DNA from: Blastocladiella emersonii ATCC 22665 | Taxonomy: Eukaryota; Blastocladiomycota; Blastocladiomycetes; Blastocladiales; Blastocladiaceae | Length of the DNA: 64,000 nt | Assembly: GCA_025594325.1 (NCBI GenBank) | Contig: JANHCV010000007.1 | Span: 62,001 to 126,000, forward strand | Reading direction: 5' to 3' | Shown: positions 12,004 to 23,713 of the stretch, piece by piece | Position numbering within the stretch: position 1 is the first letter of the stretch | Layout: each line of letters opens with the position of its first letter | Position numbers and translations under genes: made by a program | Notes under the pieces: generated by a model | Database searches by the model: none | What the model was told of the DNA's origin: nothing | Seen by the model: only the letters and a program-made list of their open reading frames with translations

Positions 12004-13230
12004 ATGGCCGCCCTCCCCACCCAGCACTTTGCCGAGATCCCCCTCGCTCCGCAGGACTCCATTTTCGCAATTACGGCCGGCTTTAAGGCGGATACGGACG
12101 CGAAGAAGATCAACGTTGGCGTCGGCGCCTACCGCGACGACGACGCCAAGCCGTGGGTGCTGCCCGTGGTGAAGAAGGCCGAGCACATTGTCGTCAACGA
12201 CGCGACGCTCGACCACGAGTACCTGCCGATCGAGGGCCTCAAGTCGTTCACGGACGCGGCCGCGCGCCTGATCCTGGGCGCCGACTCGCCCGCCATTGCC
12301 GAGGGCCGCGTCGCGAGCGTGCAGACCATCTCGGGCACGGGCGCCGTGCGCCTCGGCGCCGACTTCCTTGCCCGCTTCCGCAAGGGCGCCAAGGTGCTCA
12401 TCTCCAACCCGACGTGGGCCAACCACCGCGCCATCTTCGCCGACGCCGGCTTTGCCGAGGTGGCTGACTACGCCTACTACCACACGGAGACGCGCGGCCT
12501 CGACCTCGAGGGCATGCTGCGCGACCTGCGCGCCGCCCCCGAGGGCTCCATTGTCGTGCTGCACGCCTGTGCCCACAACCCGACGGGCGTCGACCCGACC
12601 CCGGCCCAGTGGGCCACCATCGCCGACGTCATGGCCGCCAAGCGCCACGTCGCCTTCTTCGACTGCGCCTACCAGGGCTTTGCCTCGGGCGACGTGGACC
12701 GCGACGCCCAGGCCGTGCGCTTCTTCGCCACCAAGATGGAGCTGCTCGTCGCCCAGTCGTTTGCCAAGAATTTCGGCCTGTACAACGAGCGGTGCGGCAA
12801 CCTGTCGGTCGTCGCCGCGTCGCCCGCCGTCGCCGGCGCCGTGCGCTCGCAGATGGCCAAGCTGCAGCGCGCCGCCATCTCCAACCCGCCCGCGTTCGGC
12901 GCCCGCATCGTGTCGACGGTGCTCAACAACCCGGACCTGTACGCCGAGTGGCTCGGCAACCTGCGCACCATGTCGGGCCGCATCCAGGCCATGCGCACCC
13001 AGCTGTTCGACGCGCTGCAGAAGCTCGGCACCCCCGGGTCGTGGCAGCACATCCTCGACCAGATCGGCATGTTCTCCTTCACGGGCCTGACCGTCGCCCA
13101 GTCGCAGGCCATGCGCACCAAGTTCCACATCTACATGACCGACAACGGCCGCATCTCCATGGCCGGCCTCACCACCAAGAACGTCCAGTACTTTGCCGAG
13201 TCCATGGACTGGGTCGTGCGCAACGTCTAA
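12004..13230 (+). CDS. Aspartate aminotransferase, probably cytosolic
   Basis: Intronless, 408 aa. It is a PLP enzyme interconverting aspartate/2-oxoglutarate and oxaloacetate/glutamate. The motif AKNFGLYNERCG near residue 254 contains the lysine that binds PLP. NVGVGAYRDD near the N-terminus, HNPTG and the C-terminal GRISMAGL are also typical of the class I family. The ATG at 12004 (context ACCATGG) is preferred over the open frame's earlier start at 11926, because the protein then starts at the conserved FAEIPLAPQDSIF block. No presequence is seen, so a cytosolic form (yeast AAT2 type) is likely rather than mitochondrial. It is divergent from MSH2. Confidence 0.93.
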   Translation: MAALPTQHFAEIPLAPQDSIFAITAGFKADTDAKKINVGVGAYRDDDAKPWVLPVVKKAEHIVVNDATLDHEYLPIEGLKSFTDAAARLILGADSPAIAEGRVASVQTISGTGAVRLGADFLARFRKGAKVLISNPTWANHRAIFADAGFAEVADYAYYHTETRGLDLEGMLRDLRAAPEGSIVVLHACAHNPTGVDPTPAQWATIADVMAAKRHVAFFDCAYQGFASGDVDRDAQAVRFFATKMELLVAQSFAKNFGLYNERCGNLSVVAASPAVAGAVRSQMAKLQRAAISNPPAFGARIVSTVLNNPDLYAEWLGNLRTMSGRIQAMRTQLFDALQKLGTPGSWQHILDQIGMFSFTGLTVAQSQAMRTKFHIYMTDNGRISMAGLTTKNVQYFAESMDWVVRNV

Positions 13231-13413
13231 GCGAGTGATGTTTGGGTCCTGTGTTGTTTCTGGTCGATACATACCACCGTTTGCTTGTTCCAACGCGTCG
13301 CCCGCGGTTCACGCTGAATGACCAACGCGTCCTCGGCTTGCCGGCCTGGCCCCTCCCTCCGTCCACACTTCCTGCCGATGAATTGCGGTTAACCGAGTCG
13401 CCGCAATCAAGCC

Positions 13414-14121
13414 ATGGGCAACTGCTGTTCGCTCCCCTGCTGCAGCGCGCGTGGCGGCGGCAACGAGGCTGCGAGCCGCCGCCGCGCCCCCGAGCCGGCT
13501 GACCAGCACCACCTCACGCAGGCGTCGTCGGGCGCGGGCGCCGAGTCGCTCGACCGCGGCACCGCCCCAGTCGCCCAACAGCAACAGCAGCAGAGCAGGC
13601 GCACCTCGTCGCCGCGCCGCGGCAGTCGCCATCGGTCGCACGCCGCCGCCAGCAACAATGGCGCCAACCCGGAGATCCGCATCTCGCACCTGCGCTGGTC
13701 GCCGCCTGCACCAAACTTTGAGCCTCGCCAGGTACGCTCTCCGTGCTCTCCAGCGCCAACTCGTGGGCTGACGACGGGCTGTTCTAGCTCCCGGCGCTCC
13801 GCGACGCCTTCTGGGAGACGGCGCCGACGTACGGCGGGCGGGCCGAGATCTGGCAAGCGCTCCGCCTCGCCGTCGAGTGCCGCGTCGCCGACCCAGCGAC
13901 ATCTGCCGCCGTCCTGGCCGCGGCCCAGGTCTCGATTCCGACGGGCGACATTGCGACGCAGGGCGCTTTTGACGTGCTCGGCTACCAGTACCTCGTCCCC
14001 GTCTACTGCATCCTCGAGCCCGACCTGCCACCCGCGACGATCCCCGCCGCCCTGTCCGGGTCGCAGTCGACCATGGACAGCGGCGACGCGGCCCCGGCGG
14101 CTGCCACAGGCGCGCCCGCCG

Positions 14122-14168
<47 letters not shown>

Positions 14169-14666
14169 TCGCTCGGCGGCGAGGGCGTGCAGACCCCGAC
14201 CGACTCGCACGGCGCAATGCTCGGATCGCCGTCGCACCCGTCGTCGTTCCGCACCGCGCACTACCACGAGTCGCCTGCCGCCGCGGGGCCGAGCACCGGC
14301 GGCATGGGCAAGAAGGCCATGTCGCTCGCGGCCGAGGACGGCGACGACCTGCTCCCGCCGCCGTCACCCGAACCCACCCGCTCCCCGCCGCCGCCGCCCG
14401 TCGTCGTCGAGGAGACGGGGACCCCGCTGCCGCTGCGCGTCCGCCTCAGCACGGGCCCGACGTTGCAGCTCACCGCGGCGCGGTCGACGTGGACCATTGC
14501 GCACCTGACGCGCGTCCTTGAGGCCGACCACGGTGTGACGGCCCGGATGGTCGTGTACCTAGGCCGCGTCCTGCCGCCGACCACGGTGCTGGGCGACATC
14601 AACTTCCTCAACAGTCCGCTGGTCCAGGTGCTCGTGGCGGGAGCAGCCGGAGGGGAGAAATCGTAA
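13414..14666 (+). CDS. UBTD1/2-type ubiquitin-like domain protein
   Basis: Model: join(13414..13731, 13788..14666), 398 aa. It starts MGNCCSLPCC, a consensus for N-myristoylation plus palmitoylation, so membrane attachment is likely. Residues about 94-155 match the N-terminal DC-UbP/UBTD domain: LRWSPPAPNFE, then FWETAPTYGGR, then EIWQALR, and later LGYQYLVPVYC. A low-complexity middle with a (DH)n run at 14129-14168 follows. A C-terminal ubiquitin-like fold is read in RVRLSTGPTLQL and GRVLPPTT. UBTD proteins bind E2 enzymes and deubiquitinases. The low-complexity middle makes it longer than animal UBTDs (about 230 aa). It converges on DPB2, with 34 bases between the stop codons. Confidence 0.85.
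14129..14168 (+). repeat. (GACCAC)n run encoding a poly(Asp-His) tract
   Basis: About seven copies of a hexamer, in frame within the UBTD-type gene, encode alternating Asp and His. The tract lies between the N-terminal domain and the ubiquitin-like domain. It may bind metal or may simply be an expandable linker. Confidence 0.85.
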
Positions 14667-14671
14667 GCCAA

Positions 14672-14698
14672 ACTACATAAAATATTCATTACCATGCT
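14672..14698. terminator. Shared AT-rich 3' end between convergent genes
   Basis: The 34 bases between the UBTD stop (14666) and the DPB2 stop (14701) include ACATAAAATATTCATTACC, which offers poly(A)-signal-like words on both strands. The two transcripts must therefore overlap at their 3' ends or share this site. Confidence 0.45.
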
Positions 14699-14700
14699 AG

Positions 14701-16719
14701 TCACGCGGAACAAAGCTACACGATTCGCCCGCGTCCAGTCAGTGGCGGCCCTCGAGTACGAAACGGAGACGACAACAACGCACTTTGCTTGCACCTCGCG
14801 CGAGTGCGGGTAGTAGATGGTGAACCCCCACTCGCCCGTGGCCGAGAACGAGCCCGGGTTACACACGTCGACGCCCTCGTACCGCTCGTGGTACCGGTCC
14901 GCCGCGTCCGCCTGCACCACCAGGTGCGGCAGCGGGTACAGCCGCAGCGCCCCGTCGTACTCCCACATCACCGGGTGCACGTGGACCGGCAGCGGGCACA
15001 GGTGCGCCTGGTCGACGAGCGTGCGCGCCAGCTACATAAGGAATAAATAAGTAAGTTGACGGAGCTTCACCGAAAGGGGTGAAGCTAGGTACGTGGTACG
15101 GCAGATCCTTGGCGACCGTCGCCTCGGTCCCACCGAGCCCATCCTGCACCTCCTCCTCCTCCTCGTCGGCGTCCGGGTCAGCTTCCGGCGCGCCCTTGAA
15201 CGAGGGCGGGACCACGCAGTTGCGGTACAGCTTGGCGAGCGTGTCGGCGCGGTGCACGACAATCTCTTGGGTGCAGTACTTGATGCGGCACGGCGCCGAC
15301 GCAAACACGACGCGCTTGAGCGTCGTGTACACCTTCTGGGTGAAGAACTGCGGGATGGGCGCGCGCGGAATTACATGCGGGCCCCACGGGTCCTGCGGGC
15401 CGGGGACGAACACCCAGGTCGTGTGCTCGGCGAGGTTGCGGAATCCGGCGAGCAGCCCGGCAAACGTCGCCCATAGGTCGCGGTACTGCGCCGGCGGGAC
15501 GGGGACCGACGTGAAGTTCCCGCACATGACAATGACCAGCGGCAGCAGCGCGTCGTTGCACCCCGTCAGGAACCGGCGCAGCGCCGTCATGACCGAGGGC
15601 ACGTCCAGGAACACGTCGCTCAGGAACACCATGCACACGCCGTCGTACTTTTGCTCAATCTGCAGCAGCCGCACGTCGTCGTACACGTCTGCGGGGGCGC
15701 CGAGGAAATCGAGCTGGCCGAATGCCTCACTACAGTCGGATTCGTGAGGCACGGCGGTGGGACTCGGGCACACCGATTGATAACGTACACGGTCGCATCG
15801 CGCGTCTCGGCCGGTGGCATTGAGATGGCAAACGCCTGGAAGATCTTATCGGACGTATACCGGCCCTCGACGACAACGAAGCACGTCTCGGTGAAGAAAC
15901 CGCGCGACTTGGCCTGAAGATGCAGAGCGTCAGCGATACCGGTGTCCCAGTCAACCGAGGAGCGAGACGTACCGCGCCGGACAGATCGAGCTCAACGAAC
16001 CCGCTCGAGTCTTCGAGAAAGACCTTACCCTCCTCGAGCCGCGTCAGCATGCCAAACAGGACGTACTCGCGGCCCTCGTTACCGCGCAGCGATGCTATTG
16101 GCGTCAGCGTAAACAGCCGCTCGCTCTGGGCGCCGGAGAAGGACGAGGGCCGGAAGTGCGGGTTGCGCATGATGCGCTGCTTGAGCAGCTCGAAGCGGTC
16201 GCGATGCACGGCCACCTTGGACGGAGCGTCCGCCATGGCGCTCGGCAGCGCGCGCACGCGGTAGAAGGTTTTCTGCTCGGGCGAGTACCGCCACCGTGGC
16301 TGTTCGAACGCGTTGACGACGTGCACAAGCGTCGGCAGCGCGACATCGTCACCGAGCTCGTCCGCCGGCGGGGCGGCGGACCCATCGAGGTCCATGGGAT
16401 CCTGCGACCCCGACGTCTGCGTCTGGTAGGCGGCCGTGGACCCGCTGGCATTGTTCTCGAGGCGCGTGATGACGAGCGTCAGGTCGTTGCGGGTGACGAC
16501 GGCGGCGTCGGACCCCGTCGTCGCGGCCTTGCGCAGATCGTTGCGGTACGTCTGGGCAATCAGGTCGAGCGTCTGCGGGACCTCGGCGGCATCGATGCCG
16601 TAGTCGACAATGACCTTCTCGAGGTACTGAACGGCGTCGAGCTGGACCGTGAGGCCGTACTGCCGCGACAGCACGCGGTGGATGGCGCGCCGCAGCTCGG
16701 CCGACGTCGGGGCCGGCAT
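14701..16719 (-). CDS. DPB2: DNA polymerase epsilon subunit 2 (B subunit)
   Basis: Model: complement(join(14701..14715, 14795..15031, 15093..15729, 15789..15913, 15973..16719)), 586 aa. It is the essential non-catalytic subunit linking the leading-strand polymerase to the CMG helicase. Residues 1-75 form the N-terminal helical domain (HRVLSRQYGLTVQLDAVQYL). An OB-fold and an inactive calcineurin-like phosphoesterase domain follow: LDFLGAP, VMCGNFTSVP, HTTWVFVPGPQDPWG, then HVHPVMWEYDG. The ending NPGSFSATGEWGFTIYYP is the family signature. The last exon encodes only LCSA and rests on a GTGCAA donor with a CTGAC branch site; it gives the short tail expected, while reading through would add an unrelated tail. 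It is divergent from the RING gene, 202 bp between starts. Confidence 0.92.
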
Positions 16720-16921
16720 CGTGGGTGGGGTCTAGTGCAGGGAGTGCTCCGCGTCCTGCGGGTGTTTCATGAGCTTTCGGGTCGGCTGCAGGAGACGCAG
16801 CCGGATGCGGCGCGAAACGTGCGACGACGACGCGATGGCCGCCGCGTCGCGCTCCCGCGCTCCCCACACGCCCTCGGAGCAATGTAGTACAATAAACCAG
16901 CTTATCAGACCCAGCTCGTGC

Positions 16922-18673
16922 ATGTCTACGGCCATCGACATCGACGCGCAAGACCCGCTGCTGCTCTCCGGCCCCGCCGGCCCGGCCGTCGACGCTGCGG
17001 CGACGGCGGCGCGGCCGGGGCCTACCGAGGTCCCCACCACGTCGACTGCGACATCTCATCTCGCTCGGGTGCTGCGCGCCGCATGTGAGCTCGCCGACGT
17101 GTGCTTCTCGATCGGCGCGCTCCTCGCCGTAACGGCGGCCTGCGACCACGGCCACCCGCACGCCCTCTTCCTCACCGTGCTCGCCCTGCACGCCGTCATC
17201 CTGCACATCGCCATCCCGTACCTCTCGTGGATCATCGGACCCGCTGCACGCGCGCCAGACCATGTTCTGGCCGGAACGCGCGAGTTCCTGAGCGAGGGGC
17301 TCAACATGTGCGTCGCGTACGCCGTGCTGTCGCTCGTTTCCAGCAGCAGCGCGCCGACTAGTGACGACTGCGCCAACCCGCCCGCTCTACGCGGCGCGAC
17401 CATCTCGTGGGTCGCGCTCCACGCCGTCTCCGCCCTCGCACCGCCCGTCCACGCGCTGTGGACCACGGCCGTCGCCCCGCGCCTCGGGTGGACCGCGCTT
17501 TGGTCCGCCGCGTCCGACCGCACGCGCCGTGGGCTCCGGCTCGCCGCGCGCCGCGCCTTCTTTGACCTCGCTCTCCCGCTCGCCTTCATGCTCGGCGTCG
17601 TCGTCTTCACGCGCATCGACCTGGCCGACTGGCTCGCCCAGTGCCGCCCACTCCCGACACTCCCGGGTGCCATGGTCGCGCTCGCCGCGCTCGTCCTGCT
17701 CGTTTTCCCGCTCGCCGCGTACGCGACCCTCGTCGCCGAGCGGCCCGAGATTGAGACGGAGATCCAGTCGTCCGTGTGGATCGCGGCGTTGCGCCGGGCG
17801 CAGTCCCCGCTGCAGTGGATCCTCGTCCTCGTCTACGAGCTCGCGCGGAGCTACGGCTACATCGGTACTACTCACACGCTTACGCGATAGCTCGCCCTAT
17901 TTCTAACGATACGTGACAGTGCTGCTCTGCCTCGACACATCGGTCACGTCCACGTCGCTTGTAAAGGAGACGCTGACGCACCTCGGCCGCGTGCTCGAGG
18001 TCCTCGCCGTGCAGGTCATCCTCGACCTCAACCTGCACTGGCACCTGCTCAGCTGGATCGTGGTGCCGCTCGCCCCCGCCGCGCTCCTGATCCCGCTCGA
18101 CTACGCCCTCTACTACTGGCACGGGTCCCGCCCCGCTGCCGCCGGGGTCGACCTCGACCACCTCCGCGGCCCGTGGTGGTCGCGCCTCGCCATGTACATG
18201 GTCCTCGACCCCGCTCCCGTCGACGTCGGTGACGACCTGAAGCGGCAGCAGGACACGTGTCGCCTCGCGCGCGTCGTCCCGACGGCGTACCCGGGCAGCC
18301 TCGACCCGCCGGGCTCGTCGCCGTCGACCATCATCGACATCGATGGCCTGCCGCCGTCGCCCATGACGCGGCACGTGTCGTCGGAGCTCGACCTGGTGCT
18401 CCCCGCCGAGGACGCTCGGTGTGTCATCTGCATGTGCGACTATGCCGCGAGCGAGCGCATCCACCGGCTGCCGTGCGCGCACCACGGACACGCCGACTGC
18501 CTCGTGCGCTGGCTCGCGGTCGCGCCGCTGTGCCCGCTCTGTTTACGAGTACGTCTTCTTAGGCGTGTGCGCGCGCGGTTCGTGGTGGCTGACGATGTAA
18601 CGAACGAGTGTAGAATGTGGAAACCATGCTCGCCGCGCGAGCAACCCCACTCCCAACCGACTCGTCCGCTTGA
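16922..18673 (+). CDS. Multi-pass membrane protein with C-terminal RING-H2 domain
   Basis: Model: join(16922..17864, 17920..18548, 18614..18673), 543 aa. It is probably a membrane E3 ubiquitin ligase. Hydrophobic segments lie in the N-terminal half (near residues 55-105, 120-140 and 215-290) and again near residues 340-390. A C3H2C3 RING follows: CVICMC, then LPCAHHGHADCLVRWL, then CPLC. Architecture resembles fungal and plant membrane RING proteins of unknown substrate. The last intron (18549-18613) removes the reading frame after the final RING cysteine and gives a 19-residue tail; without it the protein would have a 48-residue low-complexity extension. The first intron is also required, since the frame stops inside it. 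It is divergent from DPB2. Confidence 0.75.
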
Positions 18674-19000
18674 CTTGCTCACCCTCTCCCCCTCCGTCGG
18701 TATCGCGTCTCGATACCCTTACCAACAGTTTTGATCTTTTCCTGCCCTGCGTGCGTGGCCGCGCGCGTCTGACGCAGCCGGAGCCCATCGCGCAACCTCA
18801 CTCCCAACCGACTCGTCCGCTTGACTTGCTCACCCTCTCCCCCTCCGTCCTCACCCTCTACTGACTCGTCCGCTTGTCTTCTTGCTCACTCCCTCCCATC
18901 CATCTCCCCCATCGGTATCGCGTCTTGATACCCTACTCCCTCAACAGTTTTGTCTCTCCCAGTGTGCGTGGCCGCGCGCGTCTGACGCGGCCCAACCCCC
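18640..19000. repeat. Imperfect tandem duplication at the RING gene 3' end
   Basis: The block at about 18640-18789 is repeated at about 18790-19000. Shared stretches include ACTCCCAACCGACTCGTCC, GCTCACCCTCTCCCCCTCCGT, a GGTATCGCGTCTYGATACCC inverted repeat, CAACAGTTTTG, and CGTGGCCGCGCGCGTCTGACG. The second unit has a further internal duplication of about 50 bases. The first unit includes the last codons and the stop of the RING gene. No gene is seen between 18674 and 19043. Confidence 0.8.
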
Positions 19001-19043
19001 TCGTGTGTGTAAATATTAATCGCTCCATCCCATCGAATGACAC

Positions 19044-22000
19044 TCAGCGACCGAGCTGCGCGACGAGCCGCGTGAACTGGTCCGATTTGGCCGCAAACAC
19101 CTTGAGCCGCGCGCGGACGTGCGCCGCGAGGTCGATCGGCCGCTTGGGACCTGCTGCCACACCGCGCTCGCTCCCCAAAGTCGGCGACGTGAACACGGGC
19201 AGTGATACTGACACGTCTGCGTCAGGCACCACCTCGGGCGCGTCGGCCGTGAGCCCGCCGGCCATGGACTCGCGCGCCGACCGGCTGCCGCGGCGTGGGA
19301 GCGTCAGACCCGCCGCGGGTCCCGAGTCTCCGCTGCTTCCCGAGACGGGCGAGATGCGGCTGGGGACCGAGTCGGCGAGCCCGCCCGCGATCGACCCGCA
19401 CGAGGGCTGGCTCGTGGCGAGGCTGCCGCTCGGCTTGCCCGCCTGCGGCGACACGACCGCGAGCGAGGTCGACGATGCGCGGCGTGTCGCGTTGGAGCCG
19501 CCCGCTGCGAGTACGGCGACGCGCTTGGGCGGAACCGGGGCGCCGTTCGGGGGCGTCGAGCCGACTTGAACGGATGTAGTAGTCGAGGCCGCGGCCGGGA
19601 GCGAGTTGTGCCGCGCGCCCCCGACCTCGTCCGACTGCGGCGCGGCAATGGCCGAGTCAGCAGCAGCCGTGTGCGGGCGCGTCGTGGCGCGCGACGAGTC
19701 GGCTGTCGACGCCGTCGTGGTCGCGGATCCCGCAGTGTGCCCGCGCGATCCGTGGTGGGCGGCACCCCGCGCGATCCCGCCGCCGTGAGCCCGCGTTGCC
19801 TGAGCCGACGTGGACCCGTGCGACAGCGCAGAGTGCGAGACATGCGAGGCCGACGCGCGGCCGCTATTCGTCCACGGCCGCTGCGGCCGCGGTCCGCTGG
19901 CGCCGGGCAGCAGGGCGGACCCGCGCGGCGTGGGCGGCGGGGCGGGGAAGAAGGCCGACACGGCGAACGTCTCGAACAGGACCTCGGCCATCTCGAGCGG
20001 GACCAGCGGATACTCGAGGTACACGGCGGCGTCGGCCGTGAGCCACGGGATGCACTCAGCGAGCGTGTGGACCACGGTGCCGAGGTCGCGCGGCGCCAGC
20101 TCGCCCGCGAGGTGCAGCAGGTGCAGCACCCGCGCCACGTCCCAGTCGGCGCGCAGCGCGTACAGGGCATCAACGAGCGGGCAAAAGTCGCCGAGGACCG
20201 ACCAGAACGCCGCGTGCGTGCGCCGCGGCCGGACGTGCCAGCCCTCGTTCGGCGCCCGATGACACGCTGCGCGGTACGCCTCGAGGATGTCGTCGGTACT
20301 GCCCGTCGTCATGGGTCGGACGCGCGACGTCGCGGACCCCGACCCCGAGCCCGATCCGGGTCGCGAGGATGGGCCTTGGGCGGATGCCGAACCTGGCAGT
20401 CCCGCTCCAGAGTGCTCTGCGCTGGCCAGGTCTGCCGTGACGAAGCGGTCGAACGCCACGGCCCGCACCGACCCCTCGAGGAGCACCGTCGTTGGATCGA
20501 GTCCGCGGGTCCATGCCGTACCGGCAGCAGCACACGGCGACTGCAGCGAGATGCGGCTGCCGAGCGCGCCGCCGCCGACGCCGGGCGTGTCGGGCGCGTA
20601 CAGGAACGTGGCGACCTCGATGAGACAGCACAGGTAGTCGAAGAAGTGCAGACTGCGGGTCGGGACTGCGGCCGGGCACGCGCGCACGCACTTGCCGGTC
20701 TCGTCGTGGTTGTCGTGGTTGTGATCTCGAGTGCGCGGGTAGTCGGGGCGGTCGAGCAGCGCATCGACCAGCGCGTCGACGGCCGCCAGCGACACGCGGT
20801 GCCGCCGGATGCCCGCATCGGCGAGCAGCGCCCACCACTGGCTGCGCGACAGCCCGCACGGCAGCGTGGCGCTGTTGAGCAGGTCGGGCGCGAGCGACGC
20901 GTACTGCGCGAACCGGCGCGTCAGCAGCGGGAGGTGCCGCCGCACCATGGACGAGAGCGCGTCGCGGTCCGCGTACGGCAGCTGGAAGTCGGGCACTACG
21001 GAGGTGGTAACGCGTCAGTGGGAGCGCGGGTTCAACGAGGTTTCAAGAACGTACCGCCGCCGCCGGCCGCGTCAGGGAATGGCTCGGCCATGCGGTCGTT
21101 GACCCACGGCCCGCGGTACACGCGGCCGTACCGGTCGCGGTACACGGCGGCGCCGTGCTTCTTGTTGGCGACAAACTCGCCCGCGTACTCGGACCCGTCG
21201 GCATAGTGCAGCACGCCGCGGCCGTGGCGCTGGTTGGCAACAAAGTCGCCCTCGTACCAGTTCCGGCAGCTGTACTGGGCGCGCATCGCACCGCCGCCGC
21301 TACTACTACTACTATCGTCCTCTTCGCCCAGGTCGTTGGTGCGGCTCCCGTGGCTGTGCCAGTGCCCGTGGCCGTGATGGCGCGGCGAGGGCGAGTGCGA
21401 GTGCGAGTGGTGGTGATGCGGCGAGCCGGCACTCGCCCGCGGGAACACCTGCAACTTGCCAGGGACGTCGTCCTCGACCTGGCTGCTGTCGGTGCTGCTG
21501 CTACTGCTCCCGCGTCGAGCGGCGGCGGGTCCACTGGTGCTGCCGCCGGACTTGCCACTAGGCAACAACAGCTGCTGTCGCTGATCGAGCTTCCACAGGT
21601 AGCGCCCGCGGCCGTGCATGCGGCCGTGCTCCCAGGCGCCCGAGTACTCTGCGGCGGCCCACACCATGGTGCCCTGGCCGTGCCGCTCGCCGCCGGCCCA
21701 CGCGCCCGTGTACTGCGCGCCCGACGGGTACCGCATCGTGCCGTGCCCGTGGCGCTGGCCGTGGACGAAATCGCCGTCGTAAAAGGAGAGCGGCGTGTCC
21801 GAGTAGACCATGCGGCCGGTACCGTGCGGGCGGCCGTCGAGCCACGTCCCCGTGTACCTGACACCGGTCGAGAGCGTGATCTCGCCTACTCGGAACGAGG
21901 TCAGTTGGTCGTGCGCGGGTGAGGGTCTGAGAGAATCGTGGGTACCCTTGCCGCTGCGGACATTGTTCTGGACCTCGCCGCGGTAGGTGCTGCCGTCGGC

Positions 22001-22588
22001 CCACTCGAAGCGGCCCTCGCCGTGGATGCGGTTGCGCAGGAACTGGCCGGCGAAGCGCGTGCCCGACGGGTGCCAGGTGTAGATGGCGTCGAGACCGTGC
22101 ATCTCGCCGTTGGCGAGCGGGCCCGTGTACGTGGCGCCGTTGGAGAAGCGGATGCTGACCTGGCCGTCGCCGAGCGGGCCGAGCGAGTGGACGTGGCTCT
22201 GGGCCAGGTGATGGCGCGCGGGTGAGGCGACGCGCGGCGCTGCCGCGGACTCGCGCGATCGGATCTCGGCGACCGAGTCGGTACTGGGTGCGGACGTCGC
22301 GGCGGGCGCGGCAGTCTGCGGCCGCGGCGCGTCGTGGCCGTGCAGCGGCGGAGCGTGGGACCCTGCCCCATCTGCGCCGCGCAAGAGGCTCAGGCCGGGC
22401 TCCGAGGCAAAGGCAATGCGCTCCTTGGTCGCGGTCAGCCGGTGCGGTCGTGGAGGGTCATGGCCGAGCACGGGATCGACGAGGTCGGCGTGTGGAGCAG
22501 TCGCTGCCGCGTCGGCGTGCTGAGCAGCAGCGAGCCGCGAAAAGTCGCCGAGCAGTGCGCCGAGTTCGAGGAGCGGCGATGCTAGCAT
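19044..22588 (-). CDS. RSPH10B: MORN-repeat protein, radial spoke head 10 homologue B-like
   Basis: Model: complement(join(19044..20995, 21055..21885, 21946..22588)), 1141 aa. About ten MORN repeats of the YxGxWxxGxxHGxGxxxYxxG type occupy roughly residues 150-515, interrupted by a Ser/His-rich insert of about 100 residues before the last three. A long helical region follows (near residues 495-800), then a Ser/Thr/Ala-rich low-complexity tail. RSPH10B is an axonemal radial-spoke protein with about ten MORN repeats, so the gene points to a flagellated stage. I chose the ATG at 22588 (MLASPLLELG) rather than upstream in-frame codons. It shares a 155-base head-to-head promoter with RRG7. The MORN assignment is firm; the RSPH10B assignment is probable, and RSPH1 or another MORN protein is the alternative. 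Confidence 0.75.
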
Positions 22589-22743
22589 GGTGACTCCATT
22601 GGAATGTGTGTGTGTATAGGGAGAGGGTGAAAAACGACGCGAAGGGAGAAACGCGTCGACGCGTCTCGCGCGGAGACGGCCCACGTGAGGAGGTTGATCG
22701 GCGTTCCCTTTTCTTTCTCCCCATAATCAATGCAACGCTGCCC

Positions 22744-23713
22744 ATGAATACGATGCTGAGGACAAGGCTGGCTGCATTGGGACGGCCCGCCCTGCGCTCG
22801 GCCACCGCCCGGTGCCTGACCTCGCCGGCCGACCCTCCGGTCCTCGACCTTGGCGACGACGACAAGGCACTCCAGGCGCTCCTCGCTCAGGTCGATCAGC
22901 TCGAGGCCGAGGAGGCCGCCGCGCGCTCGCAGCCCAAGCCGCCCTCGCCGACGCTACCTCAAAGTCAAGAGGCTGGCGAGGCCGGTGTCACCGCACTGAG
23001 CGGCGACATCTTCGTGAGCCCGTGGCGCGGGTCCAACAGCACGTACCAGATCGGCCTCGAGTTTGAGCTGCGTACTGTCGACGCCATCAACGCCTCGCAG
23101 CCGGCCCGTGTGCAGCATGTCGGCAAGTCGGGCGACGGCGGTGTGTATCCGACTCGCACGCACAGCAGACCGACCGTTTCGAGGCGCTAACACCACCCAC
23201 AAACTAGGCATCGACTTTGTCGGGCACCTCATGCCGTGGGGCGCGCTCCGTGACCCCAAGGCGATCGACACGCCGACCTCGTGGTCCACGCCACGCGCGG
23301 CGCACCCGCGCGCGATCCCCGTCATTGGGCAGTGCAAGACGACGCAGCGGCCGCTCTCCCCGGGCTCGCTGCACGGGTTCGCCGCGGTCGTGGATGCGCA
23401 CGCGCGCGAGCACGGGCCGGCGCTCGGGATCATGGTGTCGGAGCGCGGGTTCACGGCGGGCACCATCAAGTGGGCGACGCGGGTCGCGGCGACGCCGCTG
23501 GTCCTCGTGACGCTGCCGCCCGTGCGCGAGCCGTGGCGAGAGATGGACGAGGACGACGCCGACGAGTTTGACCCGACGCGGCTGTCCATGTGCGTGGCCA
23601 ACCCGCTGTCGCGGCAGCTGTGGCCGTGGCTCGACGTGGACGAGTTTCGGGCGAGGAACGGCGAGCGGTGGTACCGGCTGCGGGTGGATGGGGGGTGCCA
23701 AGGAGAACAATAG
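22744..23713 (+). CDS. RRG7: RRG7-like mitochondrial PD-(D/E)XK nuclease-fold protein
   Basis: Model: join(22744..23140, 23208..23713), 300 aa. The N-terminus (MNTMLRTRLAALGRPALRSA) looks like a mitochondrial targeting peptide. Across the intron the frame restores GKSGDGGIDFVG, and VIGQCKTT follows about 40 residues later. Together these are the core of the restriction-endonuclease-like (Mrr/DUF2034) fold seen in yeast Rrg7, a protein required for respiratory growth and mitochondrial genome maintenance. The intron has a GCTAAC branch site and CTAG acceptor. Exon 2 is the inner end of the right inverted-repeat arm, so it exists twice in the window, while exon 1 is single-copy apart from a diverged relic near 6000-6075. 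Confidence 0.85.

Noticed and set aside
11119-13293. 724-codon minus-strand frame over the aminotransferase gene
   Set aside because: Shadow of the aminotransferase and part of MSH2 in the wrong frame; the plus strand has the catalytic motifs.
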